Positions 52,468 to 61,227 are shown, numbered from the stretch's first letter. The stretch: DNA of 64,000 bases from Bacteroidota bacterium (GCA_018818065.1 JAHISV010000005.1:1185409-1249408), one strand, 5' to 3'. The notes: generated by a model not told the origin, from the sequence alone. Program-made: numbers and translations.

Positions 52468-54584
52468 CTGATATTATGGATAGAAGTCGTTTATTAAAAA
52501 AAGTAGCAACGATTCTTGGTGTTTCTGACACTGAGAAAGAGCTGGCTTTTGAAGTTCTGCTGGACAAAATATCAGATCTTTTAGAGGCAGACGAAGCAGT
52601 TAAAGTTCATGGTCTGGGATATTTTCAGGTAAAGAAAAAACCGACAAAACTTGTTGAAAGAATTATAGAGAGTGATTTAGGAACGGAATCAAAAGATACT
52701 ATACTTTTTTCTCCGGTAACCGACGATCTTTTAGCAGAGAAAAAAATGACGTTCCTTACATTTGAAATTAATTCCAAGCAGTCCATGGGCAGTAAGATTG
52801 ATGAGAATGTATTTGATATAGGATTCGGAAAACCAATACTACCTTTGGCAAAGGAAATTGGATCGACCGATTCTGATACATCTTATTTGCTGCTTAAAAA
52901 ATCTATAGAAGAGCGTGTTCTTGAATTATTATCAAATTCAGATAAGTTGGAAAATTTTGATTTGTGGGAAGAGTACTTACAGCAGGTCGAGACTGAAGAT
53001 AATATTAGTGACGAGCCAACTTTATCATCTTTGAATATGGAAGAAAGTAAAGCTGAGACTACGGATGATGATGACTTGATTGCAAGAGCTATTAGTCAGG
53101 AAACAGTTTTTGATGTTGTTGATGAAGACGATATTGATGAGAAAGATGAAGACGAGGAACTGCTCGAGTTAATGAAAAATGAAAATCTTTCACTATCTGA
53201 CTCGGAAGTTCTTGATAGCGTAGCGGTAGAGACATCTACTAATGATAATGAACTTGAGCAAAATAACAGCGATGCAAAGAACGAGTTCAATCCTTCGGAT
53301 GACATATTTGATGACGAAAAGGAAGCTCTTGATGATGAGACAAATTTAGTCGATCTGGATTTGGATGATGCTCAATCATCTTCTATTAGTTTTGCAGAAG
53401 ATGAGTTTAAAAATGAATTCGGTGCGTTCTCTGATCAAAAAGCGATTCATGACAGGATGGCCGAGGCTTCTAAGACTGTACTGGGCAATGATTTTGAAAA
53501 TGGAAACAATGAGTTAAGCATAAATTCGAAAAAAGAAGAAGATGATTTATTTTCCATTGATTTTTTTGATAAAAAGGAAGATTTAATTGGAAGTGTAAAC
53601 CAAGACAATTTTGATGGTTTGCTGGATAACTCCGAAGCAAATAAAACCATAACTAAATCGGAGGAAGATATGGGAGATGACAACAATAAAGATTCTCTTG
53701 ATTGGGATTTTGAAGAGATTCATGACGACGACGATGCCCACAAGATTCCTGAGCAGGGAACCGAAAGCGAAGATGATGATGTCGATCTTTTCAAAAAGCT
53801 TGAGGAATCTCTGGCTGATGGAAGTACGGATTCAGATACTCATGATACTGAAGATAGTTTGTTAGGAACTTTTGAGGTCGAAGCGAATAAATCTGATGCC
53901 GCCGCTCCCGTTGAGACAACTGGCATTACGCTTGACAGATCCGAAATGGATGATCCAATTGAGGATGTTGAAAAACCTCGGGAAAGTGTTAAATCTGGCA
54001 AATCATATTCTGATATGAGAAAGAAAGGATCCGGTATGGGAAAAGTAATAATTGGTATAGTTTCCGCAATTGTTATTGTGGTTTTTGTAATTGTGTACTT
54101 TTTCAATGGATCTGGTACAACTCCATCCAATTCTTTGTCTGATGAATCTGTGACAAGTAGTGCGGAGGATGCAGTCGCTCAAAATGATCTGGTTGGGCAA
54201 GATGGTCAGGAGGTAATAAGTATTGATAAGAATGATACGCCAAACGAAGTCGTTGAGTCTGGAAAAACTGAGCCGGAACAAAAACAACAACCTGTTGTTA
54301 AACAGCCGACCAGTGGTGAAGATGTTGTCAGAGTTTATGAAAATGAAAAATCGGTTGGAAATCTGATATTTTTCAATGGAAAGGATTATTACTTTCAGGT
54401 TTCTTCGCATGAATCTTTAGAAAAGGCAAAAGCCGCCGCAAATACACTTAAGAGAAAAGGATTTGATGCTTTTGTAATGAAAGCATGGATCAATAAGTAT
54501 AATGCTTTTTGGTACAGAGTTAAAGTTGGATATTTCAAATCTCTGGAAGAGGCGAGAAATTTTCAAAGAAATAATAAATTTTAA
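52461..54584 (+). CDS. HU-like domain / acidic linker / TM / SPOR-domain protein
   Basis: 707 residues. Residues about 6-75 look like an HU/IHF fold (SRLLKKVATILGVSD, then VKVHGLGYFQVKKKP). A very acidic low-complexity region rich in Asp, Glu and Ser fills about 170-520. One TM helix is at about 526-548 (KVIIGIVSAIVIVVFVIVYF). A SPOR domain is at about 640-707 (YYFQVSSHESLEKAKAAA, YRVKVGYFKSLEEARNF). The topology places HU in the cytoplasm and SPOR, which binds denuded glycan at division sites, in the periplasm. HU-SPOR proteins occur in Bacteroidota; the long acidic linker is unusual. Start may instead be 52476. Confidence 0.87.
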   Translation: MVADIMDRSRLLKKVATILGVSDTEKELAFEVLLDKISDLLEADEAVKVHGLGYFQVKKKPTKLVERIIESDLGTESKDTILFSPVTDDLLAEKKMTFLTFEINSKQSMGSKIDENVFDIGFGKPILPLAKEIGSTDSDTSYLLLKKSIEERVLELLSNSDKLENFDLWEEYLQQVETEDNISDEPTLSSLNMEESKAETTDDDDLIARAISQETVFDVVDEDDIDEKDEDEELLELMKNENLSLSDSEVLDSVAVETSTNDNELEQNNSDAKNEFNPSDDIFDDEKEALDDETNLVDLDLDDAQSSSISFAEDEFKNEFGAFSDQKAIHDRMAEASKTVLGNDFENGNNELSINSKKEEDDLFSIDFFDKKEDLIGSVNQDNFDGLLDNSEANKTITKSEEDMGDDNNKDSLDWDFEEIHDDDDAHKIPEQGTESEDDDVDLFKKLEESLADGSTDSDTHDTEDSLLGTFEVEANKSDAAAPVETTGITLDRSEMDDPIEDVEKPRESVKSGKSYSDMRKKGSGMGKVIIGIVSAIVIVVFVIVYFFNGSGTTPSNSLSDESVTSSAEDAVAQNDLVGQDGQEVISIDKNDTPNEVVESGKTEPEQKQQPVVKQPTSGEDVVRVYENEKSVGNLIFFNGKDYYFQVSSHESLEKAKAAANTLKRKGFDAFVMKAWINKYNAFWYRVKVGYFKSLEEARNFQRNNKF

Positions 54585-54598
54585 TCATAAGGTAATAC

Positions 54599-55255
54599 AT
54601 GGATATTCTTTCTATTCTACTAAAGGGCGGGTGGCTAATGCTGCCAATCTTTTTATCTTCCGTAATTGCAATAGCGATTATTATTGAACGATATTTTGTG
54701 TTAAGAAAATCAAGATTAAATGTCCCTGCATTCCTGATGAAAGTAAGAGGGATGCTAAAACGTAAAGATATAACAGGTACTATCAGTTATTGTATGGAGG
54801 AAAAATCACCTGCATCTAATATTATACGGAAAGGTCTAAAAAAATATAATCTGGGGCATGAACGTGTAGTTGAGGCGATTGAAAACGCCGGCAAGCAGGA
54901 GGTACACAAACTTGAAAAAGGCTTAACAGTGCTGGCAACAATTTCCGGTGTGGCGCCTCTGCTTGGATTTTTAGGTACTGTAACGGGGATGATAACTGCA
55001 TTTATGAGGATAGAAGATTTACAAGGTGCTGCAAATCCTAGTGATCTGGCTGGTGGTATTTGGGAAGCTTTATTAACAACCGCATTTGGTCTTGCCGTTG
55101 GTATTATTTCCTACACATTTTACAATTATCTGGTAGCAAATATAAAAAAGCTGGTTCTTGATATGGAAATAGTATCTAACGATGTTGTTGATGTTCTGGA
55201 AGAAGTGAAACTGGGTAATCAAAATATTGAAGAAACTTTTGAAGTAGAGATTTAG
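54599..55255 (+). CDS. exbB: ExbB/TolQ/MotA-family proton channel
   Basis: 218 residues. An N-terminal TM (ILLKGGWLMLPIFLSSVIAI) is followed by a cytoplasmic loop and two further TM helices with the family motif ATISGVAPLLGFLGTVTGMI and GIWEALLTTAFGLAVGI. With ExbD it forms the proton-driven motor that powers TonB or Tol. It is in an operon with exbD and a TonB-like gene (7- and 1-base spacing) and 14 bases after the SPOR gene. Confidence 0.92.
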   Translation: MDILSILLKGGWLMLPIFLSSVIAIAIIIERYFVLRKSRLNVPAFLMKVRGMLKRKDITGTISYCMEEKSPASNIIRKGLKKYNLGHERVVEAIENAGKQEVHKLEKGLTVLATISGVAPLLGFLGTVTGMITAFMRIEDLQGAANPSDLAGGIWEALLTTAFGLAVGIISYTFYNYLVANIKKLVLDMEIVSNDVVDVLEEVKLGNQNIEETFEVEI

Positions 55256-55261
55256 GCCGAT

Positions 55262-55666
55262 ATGAAATTCGAAACATCAAATAAACCTCTCGAGATTTTC
55301 AGCTTTTCTTCATTAACAGATATTGTAATGCTACTGCTGATATTTTTCCTGATTACCTCTCAGTTTGTTGTTCAGACCGGGGTAAAAGTTAAGTTGCCCG
55401 GCGCTCAGAATAATGAACAACTTATTCAATCCAACCTTATTATTACTTTAACTGACAAGAATAGAATATATGTCGGGACAAAGGAAGTGGGTATTGATGC
55501 CCTAGCCGGGGAAATACTTAAAACAAACCCTCAATTTGCTAAAAGCAATTTAATTATTCGCGCTGATAAATCTGTTAACATCGATATGGTTATTCAGGTG
55601 ATTGATAAGGCTAAAGGATTAGGTGTTGACAAGTTTACAATTGAGACCAAAAAGATAACCAACTAA
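55262..55666 (+). CDS. exbD: ExbD/TolR-family protein
   Basis: 134 residues with one N-terminal TM carrying the conserved Asp (SSLTDIVMLLLIFFLITS), then PGAQNN and a periplasmic domain with NLIIRADKSVNIDMVIQVIDKAKGLGV, cut here as LIIRADKSVNIDMVIQV. The aspartate in the TM is the proton site of the motor. The final base overlaps the TonB-like gene. Confidence 0.92.
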   Translation: MKFETSNKPLEIFSFSSLTDIVMLLLIFFLITSQFVVQTGVKVKLPGAQNNEQLIQSNLIITLTDKNRIYVGTKEVGIDALAGEILKTNPQFAKSNLIIRADKSVNIDMVIQVIDKAKGLGVDKFTIETKKITN

Positions 55667-56328
55667 TGAAGAATAATAGTTACAGGAATCGGTCCTACCT
55701 CTACTCAATAACTCTGCACTCACTGATAATAATCATATTCGCCTTTATGCGCTATTCCTACGAACCAGAGCTGGACGAATTTGTTACAATAGGATTTGGT
55801 ACATCGGGTAAACAAAGTTCATCTGGCGTGCTTGGTAACGAATTAAAGCAGCAGGATGAGAAGAAGACAGAGACCGAAAAACGAATTGATGATAAAGAAG
55901 TTGAACTTCCGGTAACAAAAAATCAGGATGAAACAAATAATATAACCCAGGTTGTCGAAAAGAAAAAAGAGAAACCACCTGAGCCTGAACAAAAAGAAGA
56001 AGAAAACATTGGGCGGGAAAATCAAGGAGAGGATGTAGGAAACTATGGTTTTGAAATTGATTTTGGCGGACAGGGGAAGAGAAAAATTTATTCATCGCCT
56101 CTGCCAACTTATCCTGATGGCGTCTCGAAAGAAATTGATATTAAGTTAAGATTTTCCATCCTACCAGATGGTACTGTAGGAAAAATAATTCCGCTAATTA
56201 AGGCTGATACACGGCTAGAAATGGCTGCAATTTATTCATTAAGACAATGGCGGTTTGAACCTCTCCCCTCAAGAGTAAAGCAAAATGATCAAAAAGCAAT
56301 TATTGTTTTTCCGTACCGTCTTCAGTAA
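55666..56328 (+). CDS. TonB-like energy-transducing protein
   Basis: 220 residues. An N-terminal TM (about 8-24) is followed by a charged, Pro/Glu/Lys-rich linker (KKKEKPPEPEQKEEE) and a C-terminal TonB/TolA fold with SILPDGTVGKIIPL, ALRQWRFEPL-like SLRQWRFEPLP and IVFPYRLQ. It should span the periplasm and contact an outer-membrane protein; the barrel gene in the same operon is a candidate partner. Its last 29 bases overlap a convergent gene. Confidence 0.88.
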   Translation: MKNNSYRNRSYLYSITLHSLIIIIFAFMRYSYEPELDEFVTIGFGTSGKQSSSGVLGNELKQQDEKKTETEKRIDDKEVELPVTKNQDETNNITQVVEKKKEKPPEPEQKEEENIGRENQGEDVGNYGFEIDFGGQGKRKIYSSPLPTYPDGVSKEIDIKLRFSILPDGTVGKIIPLIKADTRLEMAAIYSLRQWRFEPLPSRVKQNDQKAIIVFPYRLQ

Positions 56329-56599
56329 ATAAATCTGAATAGTAAAATTTATAGAAAAAATATTCTACAGCTGTAAGAACAGTTAATACAATTGCATCCC
56401 TATCCAAATTTATTCCTAATCCCTCCGTAGGGATAATCATCTTTAGCATCATAGTTATCAGGGGCCATCCTACTGAAAAAAGAATGACAATAAGTATTAT
56501 GTTTTGAAGCCCTGCTGCTAACGATTCAGTTTGCCATTTCCTGGTAAAGACAACAAGAAAAAACACAATATGAGCAGTAAAAATGAATGCCGAGATCAT
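56300..56599 (-). CDS. Hypothetical three-TM membrane protein
   Basis: 99 residues with three hydrophobic segments (AFIFTAHIVFFLVVF, NIILIVILFSVGWPLI and AIVLTVLTAVEYFF). I do not recognise the family. It is the last gene of a minus-strand operon and its 3' end overlaps the tonB-like gene by 29 bases in antisense. Confidence 0.6.
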   Translation of the reverse strand: MISAFIFTAHIVFFLVVFTRKWQTESLAAGLQNIILIVILFSVGWPLITMMLKMIIPTEGLGINLDRDAIVLTVLTAVEYFFYKFYYSDLFTEDGTEKQ

Positions 56600-56611
56600 A
56601 TATTGGTTACC

Positions 56612-57124
56612 TTAAACATCACGTGATATGCGGGAATTAAGTATTTGAGTACCAATTAAACCACCTAACAAACCAAAAATAGTTGAGGTGATAAAATTAT
56701 TAAACAGTACGCTGACCGTATAAATAACTGAGAAGCCGCTCTCTTTTATTTCATCGGCCATTAAATAAAATAAGTCGCTGATCTCTTTAGTAAATTCGGG
56801 ACTTAATGGAAGTTCGCCAATCATTTTTTGAAGTTCGGGTAGTGAAAATATTATATCATTACTTTTTGTTATAAATGTAATCAACAATTCGAATGTACTA
56901 CCGAAAAAGGCTGCAAACAGTCCGGCTACCAGACCGATCATTAAACCCTTTTGCATGGGAATTTTTTCCGTAAGAGATAAATTATTTGCCTTTCTATCGA
57001 GAATTATTGCAAGAACGGCAGCAGCCGGTACAATCAGGCAACAGGTAAAACTTTTCGCTACAGGTACAATTTGTATTACACCGGCACCAAAACCACAAAC
57101 TAAACTTGACAAATATTTCTTCAA
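56612..57124 (-). CDS. Hypothetical polytopic membrane protein
   Basis: 170 residues with an N-terminal Gly/Ala-rich TM pair (LVCGFGAGVIQIVPVAK, TCCLIVPAAAVLAIIL), a third helix (GLMIGLVAGLFAAFFG), an amphipathic loop and a fourth (STIFGLLGGLIGTQIL). The pattern resembles DUF4199/DUF5684-like small membrane proteins of Bacteroidota, but I do not assign it. It overlaps the DUF2085 gene by 4 bases. Confidence 0.65.
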   Translation of the reverse strand: MKKYLSSLVCGFGAGVIQIVPVAKSFTCCLIVPAAAVLAIILDRKANNLSLTEKIPMQKGLMIGLVAGLFAAFFGSTFELLITFITKSNDIIFSLPELQKMIGELPLSPEFTKEISDLFYLMADEIKESGFSVIYTVSVLFNNFITSTIFGLLGGLIGTQILNSRISRDV

Positions 57125-57594
57125 ATTACCTTCCTTGTTTTACTTTCCAACTTTAAGGAATGAATAGCATTATTAAAATAGAAAAATATTACTGAACCAA
57201 AAAATATTCCGGTAAAAAATGCAATTGATTTTTGATAAGGGTAAACCCCAAAAGTGGTGAGCAAGACATCAATGAGCATTATGCAAGAGGCGGTAATTAG
57301 AAGTAAGCCCTTTTTATCATTTACCTGGACAAAAAATATTAGAACAGATGAAATAAAGGCTCCTAAATAAACCCCTGAACATCTTGCACACACAAGAGAG
57401 TAACATCCACTAAAATGGAATAATTTCTGCTCTTCCTGATGACAAAGCAATTTGCATATACCTTTACCAAAAATGACAGTGAGGCTTGATAGGAGAGAAT
57501 GTGGGAATAGTATCGGCATAAATATGAATAAACACCATACCCCAAGTGCAATGGTTACCATAGATTTATTTAATCCAATTTTTCCCCGAAACAT
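57121..57594 (-). CDS. DUF2085 membrane protein
   Basis: 157 residues. The family signature is clear: LLCHQEEQKLFHFSG, then LVCARCSGVYLGAF, a CHQ and CARC pair that could bind metal at the membrane surface, with four or so TM helices. DUF2085 proteins are widespread and uncharacterised. It is coupled to the downstream membrane gene and lies 2 bases after the propeller gene. Confidence 0.85.
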   Translation of the reverse strand: MFRGKIGLNKSMVTIALGVWCLFIFMPILFPHSLLSSLTVIFGKGICKLLCHQEEQKLFHFSGCYSLVCARCSGVYLGAFISSVLIFFVQVNDKKGLLLITASCIMLIDVLLTTFGVYPYQKSIAFFTGIFFGSVIFFYFNNAIHSLKLESKTRKVI

Positions 57595-57596
57595 GG

Positions 57597-58445
57597 TTAG
57601 AGGATTACAAAATTGTGTTTTATAATCCTATTGGTTGTTAAGATGTATAGCATATTCTCATGAACCTCTAAATCCACAATTGATTCATTCTCAAGGAGTG
57701 TGGTAATTGTTTCGAGCATGATCGGGTCTGTTTTATCTAAAGAAGAAAGATAGTATATCCAGGAACCATTGGTCAGGAGAATGTAGGTGTTATAGTAATA
57801 GATACTTTCCGGAGCAAAACTAATGTCACGGGTACTTATCGGATTACCAAAAATATCAAAAACAATAAGTCGATTGCCATCAACAACCATTAAACGGTCG
57901 TCATCTAGAAGGGATAAATGAGAGGGATTCTCAAGTGCATAGTCTCCGGCGTCATAATCACCAATTATTGATAATACTTCACCCACACTGTTGTACCTAA
58001 TTACACGAGAACTTTCCGAATCGAGAAGCAGAATATCTTCTGTTCTCGTCACCACGATACTAGTAGGATAAGCAAAGTTAATTTCGAGATCCTGATTATC
58101 TTGCGAGAGACCTGTAATATAATTTAGATTTCTATCGAAAATTTGGATACGATGATTATTCTTATCTGCTACATAAACCTTAAGATCCGAAGCAAAAACA
58201 TCAACTGGCATATCGAAAGTAAAATTGTCCCATCCAAAACCTCCGATGGAGTTAATTAATTCTCCATCAGTGTTATACTGATAAACCGTATTATTATCTG
58301 TATCAGTTATATAAATATAGCCCAGACTGTTGATTGAAATTGAAGTGGATCTCGAAAAGTCGCCAATTGACCCAAATCCTTCCATAGTCTGCGAGTTAAG
58401 TACCGAGAAAAACAATATTATGAATGATAAATATTTGATAAACAT
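57597..58445 (-). CDS. NHL-type beta-propeller, secreted
   Basis: 282 residues from the ATG at 58445 (GTG at 58448 possible). A signal peptide ends SVLNSQ. Six-bladed NHL repeats are seen, such as ISINSLGYIYITDTDNNTVYQYN and VFASDLKVYVADKNNHRIQIFD (each shown here in full only as families). It is the first gene of the minus-strand operon. NHL propellers bind proteins or sugars; the partner is unknown, and the following membrane proteins may be its complex. Confidence 0.8.
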   Translation of the reverse strand: MFIKYLSFIILFFSVLNSQTMEGFGSIGDFSRSTSISINSLGYIYITDTDNNTVYQYNTDGELINSIGGFGWDNFTFDMPVDVFASDLKVYVADKNNHRIQIFDRNLNYITGLSQDNQDLEINFAYPTSIVVTRTEDILLLDSESSRVIRYNSVGEVLSIIGDYDAGDYALENPSHLSLLDDDRLMVVDGNRLIVFDIFGNPISTRDISFAPESIYYYNTYILLTNGSWIYYLSSLDKTDPIMLETITTLLENESIVDLEVHENMLYILTTNRIIKHNFVIL

Positions 58446-58612
58446 CACAACAATAATTGTTAAAAAATGGTTAGCTTGTTACTGAATTTAGAATCTTTAT
58501 TACAATATAAAAACTACGTAATACAAACGAATATATTGTAATTTTTTGTTAAATTTACTTAACTTGTTAGAAAGCTCCAAACTATATTTTATAATTTTGC
58601 ATAGAGGGAATC

Positions 58613-60829
58613 ATGCAAAAAACGATTATATCAGCTTTATTTATTCTCGTTTTTCTATTTTCGTGTAAGCTGCTTGACGACACAACAAGTGACGGGATTA
58701 CAGACCCTGATCCTACGGTTGCCGATTCTTTGGTTCTTGTTCAACCGGTCGGTGGAGAGAGTATTGCAGAGGGAAGCTCATATCAGATAAAATGGATCAG
58801 TAATTCAAGTGAAGCCATTAGTATTCAGTTTACCTTTGACAATGGTTTCAGTTGGTACATTCTTGCTGATAGTATTTCAAATACCGGAACCTTTGAGTGG
58901 TTCCCTGTACCCAATCAAGTATCAACTCAATGCAAAATACGTGTGACGACGAAAGATGCCACATTATCCGACATAAGCAGTGAGAGCTTTAGTATTATTA
59001 GAAATTCTAATCAAGCCCTTATTGTTTCCGACCCCAATGGGCAAGAAGAGATTGAAGCCGGTTCACAATACCCCATAAAATGGTTTAGTTCAGGAATTGA
59101 TTCTGTTAAGTTGGAATATACTTCTGATAATGGTCAGCATTGGAGTCTTATTGCAGTAGATAAGAACAATGCCGGTGTTTATTATTGGGAACCCATACCT
59201 AACGCACCTTCATCGTTAAGCCGAATTAGAGTGATGGATGCATTCGACGGTGTTCCATCGGATCAAAGTGACTCTACTTTTAGCATTCTGCCCGAACCCA
59301 AAATTGAAGTTTTGAATCCTAACGGTGGTGAAACCTGGACTGTTGGGAGTAGTCAGACAATCGCGTGGACTTCAGAAAATATCGAACGAGTAAAAATTAA
59401 ATATACAACTGATAATGGTTTTGCCTGGCATCAAATTTCAGGTGCAGAATCACTTGCCAGTATTGGGTTTTTTACCTGGAATTCAATACCGGCAGTTAAT
59501 TCTCGTCTTTGTAAAATTAGAATATATGATGCTGATGATGATCAACCCAGCGATGTTTCTGACGAGACATTTACGATTACCGACCCCATATCTCAGGAAG
59601 ATATTACAATTGTTTCACCAAACGGCGGCGAAGATTTTGAAGCCGGGACAGTTCAAAATATTGTTTGGAATTCCACGGGAATTGATAGTGTAAAACTAGA
59701 ATTATCTACCAATGACGGACGTACCTGGAATACTTTAGTCGCTCGTATGGATAATACGGGAGGGTATCAATGGCAGATAAACACTCAGCTTAATTCACCA
59801 TTATCAAGAATTAGAGTATCTGATTTAGTTGATGGCGATCCAGCTGATGATAGTGATTCGCCATTTACTATCAGTCCTATTAAATCTATTAATGTAACTT
59901 ATCCGACAAATGGTTTGGTGTTCACAGCTGGCGATCCTGTTAATATTCAATGGGAGTCTTCAGGCATTGAAAAAGTCGGAATTCGTTATACCTATTCAAA
60001 TGGTATTGCACATCCGCCTGATATACCTGACTTTGTGGTCATGGAAACATCAATAGCAAATCAGGGATCATATGAAACCAGTTTTTCTATACCATCTTCA
60101 GAATATTATGTTGAAGTTTATGATGCCAAAGAAGGTGGTCCAAGATCCCGCAACGATGGTAACTTTAAAATTACACCGCAAATCTTCCCGGAAATTACGG
60201 TTAAAGCACCAAACGGTGGAGAAGAGTTCCTAACAAGCGACCCTCAAAATACCTATTCTCATGAAATATTGTGGGAGTCCAAGGAAGTTGAATCGGTTCG
60301 AATACAGTATTCTCTAAACGGTGGTGCAAATTGGATTACGATAGTAAATAATATGCCTAGCAGCGGTATTTACACTTGGGTTATGCCTCAGGATGTAGCG
60401 TTTAGATCTGAGAATGCAAGAATCAGAGTGAGCAGTGCGGCTGACACAACATTTTATGATGATTCTGACGAAGTATTTGCAATTCATCCGCAGGCAAAGC
60501 TTATGAGAATCATTTATCCGAATGGTGCTGAAGGTGAGGCTGAGGTATTAGAACCAAAACAACCTGGTGACCCGGTTCCTGCTATTACATGGCATTCGGC
60601 TGGTATATACCGAGTAAAAGTTGAATTGAGTTTAGATAACGGAATGACCTGGGAAGTACTTGCCGCAGATATGCAAAGCACTGGTGCTCTTGGATTCACG
60701 TTTATTTATAGTCCTTCAACAAATGCAAGGGTTAGAATTACTGACGTAGGACCCGATGCTAGTCCTACTTCTCCGGTGAATGATATTAGTGATCATACAT
60801 TCTATTACAGAGTTGAAAAAGGCGGATAA
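58613..60829 (+). CDS. Lipoprotein with seven KRE9/KNH1-like Ig-fold repeats
   Basis: 738 residues. The signal ends in LFSC (Cys at about 18). Seven repeats of about 95-100 residues follow, each with a PNGGE-like start and a W after an I-x-W strand: for example LNPNGGETWTVGSSQTIAW, VSPNGGEDFEAGTVQNIVW and APNGGEEFLTS, then DNG.W and SRIRV/ARIRV. These are the Kre9/Knh1-type beta-sandwich units common in secreted proteins of this phylum. It is probably a surface lipoprotein for adhesion or polysaccharide contact. It stands alone. Confidence 0.85.
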   Translation: MQKTIISALFILVFLFSCKLLDDTTSDGITDPDPTVADSLVLVQPVGGESIAEGSSYQIKWISNSSEAISIQFTFDNGFSWYILADSISNTGTFEWFPVPNQVSTQCKIRVTTKDATLSDISSESFSIIRNSNQALIVSDPNGQEEIEAGSQYPIKWFSSGIDSVKLEYTSDNGQHWSLIAVDKNNAGVYYWEPIPNAPSSLSRIRVMDAFDGVPSDQSDSTFSILPEPKIEVLNPNGGETWTVGSSQTIAWTSENIERVKIKYTTDNGFAWHQISGAESLASIGFFTWNSIPAVNSRLCKIRIYDADDDQPSDVSDETFTITDPISQEDITIVSPNGGEDFEAGTVQNIVWNSTGIDSVKLELSTNDGRTWNTLVARMDNTGGYQWQINTQLNSPLSRIRVSDLVDGDPADDSDSPFTISPIKSINVTYPTNGLVFTAGDPVNIQWESSGIEKVGIRYTYSNGIAHPPDIPDFVVMETSIANQGSYETSFSIPSSEYYVEVYDAKEGGPRSRNDGNFKITPQIFPEITVKAPNGGEEFLTSDPQNTYSHEILWESKEVESVRIQYSLNGGANWITIVNNMPSSGIYTWVMPQDVAFRSENARIRVSSAADTTFYDDSDEVFAIHPQAKLMRIIYPNGAEGEAEVLEPKQPGDPVPAITWHSAGIYRVKVELSLDNGMTWEVLAADMQSTGALGFTFIYSPSTNARVRITDVGPDASPTSPVNDISDHTFYYRVEKGG

Positions 60830-60889
60830 AACTGAATAAAATTTAGCACGGATTTAAAATAATTATTATATTTGAATCCTTGATAAAAC

Positions 60890-60962
60890 TGCCCGATGGT
60901 GTAATTGGCAACACGTCGGTTTCTGGATCCGAAGAGTTTAGGTTCGAGCCCTAATCGGGCAG
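60890..60962 (+). tRNA. tRNA-Gln (anticodon CTG)
   Basis: 73 bases with acceptor TGCCCGA/TCGGGCA, discriminator G, D arm GGTGTAATTGGCAACAC, anticodon loop TTCTGGA (CTG) on a stem TCGGT/TCCGA with one weak pair, and T loop GGTTCGAGCCC. CCA is not encoded. Its 3' end is repeated downstream. Confidence 0.93.
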
Positions 60963-61227
60963 CAAAAATGGTTCACGAATGTGAACCATTATTATTTTAA
61001 ATCAATCTATCAAAGGCGAGAAGTTTATCCCGACCTTGGAAAGAATTTTGATGATTGTTGGTCGGGAAGCCCTAATCGGGCAGCAAAAAGTCCAACGTAA
61101 GTTGGACTTTTTTATTTTAAATCGATCTATCAAAGGCGAGAAGTTTATCCCGACCTGGAAAGAATTTTGATGATTGTTGGTCGGGAAGCCCTAATCGAGC
61201 AGCGAAATGGTTCATGAAAGTGAACCA
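60947..61227 (+). repeat. Tandem repeats of the tRNA-Gln 3' end with two hairpins per unit
   Basis: AGCCCTAATCGGGCAG occurs in the tRNA at 60947 and again at 61068 and, with one change, at 61187 (spacing 121 and 119). Between copies each unit carries hairpin A (arms GGTTCAC/GTGAACC, then GTCCAAC/GTTGGAC, then GGTTCAT/GTGAACC with 4-base loops GAAT, GTAA, GAAA) and, in units one and two, hairpin B (TCCCGACC/GGTCGGGA at 61028-61035/61060-61067 and 61148-61155/61179-61186). Hairpin A of unit two continues into a T run (61101-61113) and can terminate transcription. Confidence 0.9.

Noticed and set aside
53096..53305. Ser-rich protein on the minus strand inside the HU-SPOR gene
   Set aside because: It is the antisense reading of an Asp/Glu-rich coding sequence.
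60947..61227. Prophage or integrative element attachment sites at tRNA-Gln
   Set aside because: Repeats of a tRNA 3' end can mark integration, but the units are only about 120 bp, contain no integrase or cargo and keep paired hairpins.
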